The notes beneath the pieces are model-generated. The model was given only the letters and a program-made list of their open reading frames with translations, did not search any database and was not told where the DNA came from. From an uncultured Eubacteriales bacterium (GTDB lineage Bacteria; Bacillota; Clostridia; Oscillospirales; CAG-272): a stretch of 6,804 nt of DNA. This document shows positions 4,991 to 6,804 of this stretch, in pieces (positions within the stretch are counted from its first letter, which is position 1; the number at the start of each line of letters is the position of its first letter). The translations under genes and the position numbers were made by a program. The stretch covers positions 1 through 6,804 of the forward strand of contig CABPZV010000111.1 in the NCBI GenBank assembly GCA_902462015.1, given 5' to 3'.

Positions 4991-5021
4991 CACAGAGCAG
5001 ATGTCCACCGGACATCTTGTG
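4991..5021. repeat. Strong hairpin AGATGTCC/GGACATCT
   Basis: A perfect 8-bp stem (4999-5006 with 5010-5017) has a 3-nt ACC loop. Below it, a second 4-bp stem CACA (4991-4994) with TGTG (5018-5021) is separated by a 4-nt bulge. There is no T-run on either strand, so it is not a terminator. Recombinase or relaxase recognition, or RNA structure, are the alternatives. Confidence 0.55.
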
Positions 5022-5217
5022 CCCTTGTTTTTTCCATTATGAGGTAGCAAGGGAAGCATAAACACAAGTGAAATCGTATAAAGGGATAAGGCGGATACAT
5101 TGCGATAAATCCTTTGTTTTCAAGCGTTTTAGAGGATTTTATTAACGTCCTATGAGGGCATTAACCACTTATGAAATCGTGGTTTTCAAATCGAAATTTT
5201 GAAAGTGAGATGTGTAT

Positions 5218-5403
5218 ATGAAGAGTTTAAGCATTAAAGCAAAGATTTATTTAGCATTACAAATCATATTTACTATATTAACTTTTGTAGGATTTGTTTT
5301 GTTATTTATAGGTAAAATTGATAATGCAGGTATGTCGATTTGTTGTATGGTAATATCACTAATTTTTGGAGTATTTTATAAAGATTCAACAAAAAATAAG
5401 TAA
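5218..5403 (+). CDS. Small two-helix membrane protein, unknown function
   Basis: A 61-residue hydrophobic protein I do not recognise. It has a short basic N-terminus (MKSLSIKAK), a first membrane helix about 10-31, a tight turn GKIDNAG (32-38), a second helix about 39-54, and a basic tail (YKDSTKNK). Both ends probably face the cytoplasm. The ATG at 5218 has AGTGAG 8 nt upstream; a GTG at 5212 in frame is a weaker start. It is more AT-rich than its neighbours, which suggests separate acquisition. No clear promoter is visible. The 19-bp repeat found after the phospholipase C-like gene also lies 14 nt after this stop. Small hydrophobic proteins of this size can be toxins, immunity proteins or regulators, but nothing here decides among these. 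Confidence 0.5.
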   Translation: MKSLSIKAKIYLALQIIFTILTFVGFVLLFIGKIDNAGMSICCMVISLIFGVFYKDSTKNK

Positions 5404-5417
5404 TTACTAAAATCCCG

Positions 5418-5436
5418 GTTTATCGAGCAGAGCAAA
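5418..5436 (+). repeat. 19-bp repeat, copy 2 (after the small membrane protein)
   Basis: GTTTATCGAGCAGAGCAAA matches 2450-2468 at 18 of 19 positions, on the same strand and at a similar distance from the preceding stop codon (14 nt versus 7 nt). Confidence 0.75.
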
Positions 5437-5502
5437 GTATTATGCAAACTAAATAATATGCCTACTTTTCCAAGAAATATTCAAAAACCCCCGAAAAAAA
5501 CA

Positions 5503-5532
5503 TTGACAAGCACCTGTCCTGCGATATATAAC
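5503..5532 (+). promoter_or_regulatory. Orphan sigma-A-like promoter
   Basis: A consensus TTGACA (5503-5508) is followed by TATATA at 16 bp (5525-5530) or TATAAC at 18 bp (5527-5532). The CGATATAT in its -10 region recalls the operator sequence of the PadR promoter. Downstream there is only the 31-codon ORF and frame-shifted fragments. Confidence 0.5.
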
Positions 5533-5783
5533 TAAATACCCTTTTCAGGGAGCTACAACTGAATGACCGTCCGAATGGGATATGATTTTGCGATGACATC
5601 TTTCTTACAGAAAGTGAGCAAGACAACGCCGATGAAAAAAGGGCAGGAACGACATTAGGGGAGAACTGCGTATTTCGTATGTAACGCTTTTACGGGTTGA
5701 AATCCGCTTGCTGCAAGGCTTTTCAGACAACAATAAAATAGAATTTTTCTACGAATCATAGAATTAAGTCGCTTGTGCGGTTA

Positions 5784-5828
5784 TTGAAGATGCGGTACAT
5801 TTTCCGTATAATATAGTCAGAAGCTTCT
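5784..5828 (+). promoter_or_regulatory. Promoter and palindrome upstream of the XRE regulator
   Basis: TTGAAG (5784-5789), a 17-bp spacer and TATAAT (5807-5812) predict a start near 5819. AGAAGCTTCT (5819-5828) is a perfect 10-bp palindrome at the start site and a candidate operator for autoregulation by the XRE protein. The palindrome is short enough to be chance. Confidence 0.65.
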
Positions 5829-5851
5829 AAAAAACTAATTCGGAGGTTACT

Positions 5852-6649
5852 ATGAATCTTTTAATCGGTGAAAATATTAAACGAATGCGTCGCAAACGCA
5901 ATTTGACTCAGGAGGAAATGGCGGCTCATCTCGGCATATCGTTTCAATCGGTCAGTAAATGGGAACGAGGAGACGGTTATCCCGATATAACCATGCTGCC
6001 GGCATTAGCAAATTACTTCGGAATAAGTGTTGATGAATTGCTTGGAATGAGTGAAATTGCAAAGAAAGCGCAATACGATGAAATCAATCGAATGTGGGAC
6101 GAAAACAATAAAAAGGGATTACACAGTGAAAATGTCGCACTTATGCGTCAATCCCTGAAGACTTTTCCCAACAATGCGCTTTTACTTGTTCAACTATCCA
6201 CCTCTCTTGAAAAGTTGGAAGGAACAGATGAGGAAAAACTCAAATATTTAAAAGAATCAATAGCAGTTCAGAAACAAATTCTTCAATACGGAGAAGATTC
6301 TGAGGTGCGCAGTGCAACGCTTTATAATATATGTTTCGCATACCTGAAAGTCGGTGAATATGACAAAGCTTTGGAACAGGCAAAAAAACTTCCAAACCTT
6401 TACAAAACAAGAGAAAATGCTCTTGTATATTTACTGCAGGGAGAGGAGAAACATCGGGTTGCTGAAGAAGCACTAACACCGCTTGCTTGGACAATTGCTC
6501 TTCATATGACCGCCCTCTATGAGACAGAAAAGGCTCCTGCGTACTTGACTAAAGCAGAAAAGATGCTCGACATTCTTTTTGCAGACAAAGTGGAAAATGA
6601 TTTTATCAAATCAATTCGTAAAAGAATAAGCAGAAGAGTTTCCCAATAG
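5852..6649 (+). CDS. XRE family transcriptional regulator with C-terminal helical-repeat domain
   Basis: A 265-residue protein with an N-terminal Cro/C1-type helix-turn-helix (about 6-65): IKRMRRKRNLTQEEMAAHLGIS (9-30), recognition helix SFQSVSKWERG (30-40), then YPDITMLPALANYFGISVDELLG (43-65). The remainder (about 70-265) is all-helical with TPR-like features, such as LLLVQLSTSLEKL, YLKESIAVQKQIL and ATLYNICFAYLKVGEYDKALEQAKKL. This architecture is common in Firmicutes regulators in which the repeats sense a peptide or partner; the ligand is unknown. GGAGG at 5842-5846, 5 nt upstream, fixes the start. It is monocistronic with its own promoter and terminator, and has no partner gene in the window. 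It could be the regulator of a neighbouring system beyond the right end, or a stand-alone chromosomal regulator. Confidence 0.88.
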   Translation: MNLLIGENIKRMRRKRNLTQEEMAAHLGISFQSVSKWERGDGYPDITMLPALANYFGISVDELLGMSEIAKKAQYDEINRMWDENNKKGLHSENVALMRQSLKTFPNNALLLVQLSTSLEKLEGTDEEKLKYLKESIAVQKQILQYGEDSEVRSATLYNICFAYLKVGEYDKALEQAKKLPNLYKTRENALVYLLQGEEKHRVAEEALTPLAWTIALHMTALYETEKAPAYLTKAEKMLDILFADKVENDFIKSIRKRISRRVSQ

Positions 6650-6652
6650 CAC

Positions 6653-6686
6653 AAAGGCGGGGTTATTTATCAGCCCTGCCTTTTTT
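6653..6686 (+). terminator. Intrinsic terminator of the XRE gene
   Basis: A 10-bp stem AAAGGCGGGG/CCCTGCCTTT (6653-6662 with 6674-6683, one G-U pair) is followed by T residues through 6686. It starts 3 nt after the TAG stop at 6647-6649 and ends a single-gene transcript. Confidence 0.85.
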
Positions 6687-6730
6687 CGGGCAGAAAGAAA
6701 GCACAGAAAACGTTTCCTCGTTCCATGCCT

Positions 6731-6770
6731 TTCAATCTGGATTTTAACGATTTTCAAAATTCAGATTGGA
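6731..6770. repeat. Long hairpin near the right end
   Basis: The arms 6731-6745 and 6756-6770 pair over 15 bp (two G-U pairs) around a 10-nt loop. CAATCTG and CAGATTG are the outer Watson-Crick blocks. No T-run follows, so it is not a typical terminator. It directly precedes the third copy of the purine-rich motif. Confidence 0.55.
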
Positions 6771-6780
6771 GAAAAATGGT

Positions 6781-6804
6781 GGACCGGAGCGAAGACCCGA
6801 ATCA
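6781..6804 (+). repeat. Purine-rich GGACC..GACCCGAATC motif, copy C (cut by the window end)
   Basis: AGCGAAGACCCGAATC at 6788-6803 is identical to 1525-1540, and both are preceded by GGACC (6781-6785 and 1513-1517). The first copy has five extra bases from a doubled AGCGA unit. The window ends one base later, so whether the tRNA-like CCCCC continues is unknown. Confidence 0.7.

Larger units (their letters stand above)
4922..5217. other. Non-coding stretch upstream of tnpV with hairpins
   Basis: No convincing gene is seen. A minus-strand frame at 4891-5100 has a fair AAAGGA but unlikely composition and overlaps the tnpV promoter. Structures present: a purine-rich motif at 4969-4988 (minus), a strong hairpin at 4991-5021, AAATCCT/AGGATTT around 5106-5139, AACCAC/GTGGTT at 5163-5184 and TTTCAAA/TTTGAAA near 5185-5206. 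The cluster of inverted repeats could be a recombination or transfer site of the element that delivered tnpV (inference). Confidence 0.4.
5404..5783. other. Long intergenic stretch with orphan promoter and possible gene debris
   Basis: After repeat copy 2, a promoter-like block is followed by three short overlapping frames with protein-like composition. A 31-codon ORF at 5563-5658 has CAGGGAG upstream and starts MTVRMGYDF. A second frame near 5593-5690 contains DDIFLTESEQDNADEKRAG. A third near 5630-5760 contains RGELRISYVTLLRVEIRLLQ and ends FFYES. Consecutive believable fragments in different frames suggest a decayed, frameshifted gene, but I recognise no family. No RNA gene is seen. Confidence 0.35.

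Noticed and set aside
4891..5100. Minus-strand 69-codon frame upstream of tnpV
   Set aside because: AAAGGA 9 nt upstream is acceptable, but the frame spans a perfect hairpin and the tnpV promoter and its composition is odd. More likely conserved non-coding DNA.
6240..6494. Minus-strand frame opposite the XRE gene
   Set aside because: Shadow of a gene with clear domain, RBS, promoter and terminator.
1..6804. CRISPR array, complete insertion sequence, integrase or relaxase
   Set aside because: No regularly spaced repeats, no transposase or recombinase motifs and no terminal inverted repeats pairing across a gene were found. The mobile-element case rests only on tnpV, the KTR family and short repeats.

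Overview
The window looks like a low-GC Gram-positive (Clostridia) chromosome, most likely a gut Lachnospiraceae or Ruminococcaceae/Oscillospiraceae relative. Reasons seen in the sequence: AT-rich codon use, strong GGAGG-type ribosome binding sites, sigma-A promoters close to TTGACA-N17-TATAAT, tRNAs without an encoded CCA, and two small protein families (TnpV and cysteine-rich KTR) that I know mainly from mobile elements of gut Firmicutes. The taxon is an inference from these signals, not from a database match.

Left part (1-1425) is ordinary chromosome. It holds an AI-2E/UPF0118-type membrane protein (1-1164), then a tRNA operon: a consensus promoter whose -35 box lies in the last codons of the membrane protein gene, tRNA-Val(TAC), a spacer hairpin, tRNA-Met(CAT), and a strong intrinsic terminator.

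From 1426 onward the window reads as an accessory patchwork downstream of the tRNA. First comes a GC-rich, highly folded non-coding stretch (1426-1641) that begins with a degenerate antisense copy of the tRNA-Met 3' half and ends in a second intrinsic terminator. Then come a solitary Zn-dependent phospholipase C-like gene (1729-2442, +) and a non-coding stretch with another terminator. Next is a minus-strand operon read PadR regulator -> DUF2812 membrane protein -> cysteine-rich KTR protein -> GNAT acetyltransferase (4375 down to 2858). It is driven by a perfect sigma-A promoter that overlaps a probable PadR operator. It is followed by a solitary TnpV gene (minus), a hairpin-containing non-coding stretch, a 61-residue two-helix membrane protein (+), a 448-bp stretch with an orphan promoter and possible gene debris, and an XRE-family regulator with a C-terminal helical-repeat domain (5852-6649, +) with its own promoter and terminator.

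The best case for a functional unit is the PadR/DUF2812/KTR/GNAT operon. Its first three genes overlap by 8 nt each, and the fourth follows after 4 nt. The operator (a perfect 16-bp palindrome plus a half-site in phase over the -10 box) predicts autorepression and release by an unknown signal. The KTR gene is only 59 codons and easy to miss. The rest looks like cargo and debris of conjugative or mobilizable elements: TnpV without its recombinase, a 19-bp repeat just after two unrelated stop codons, and a GACC..AGCG..GAC motif present three times, including near both ends of the accessory segment. No integrase, relaxase, CRISPR array or complete insertion sequence is present.
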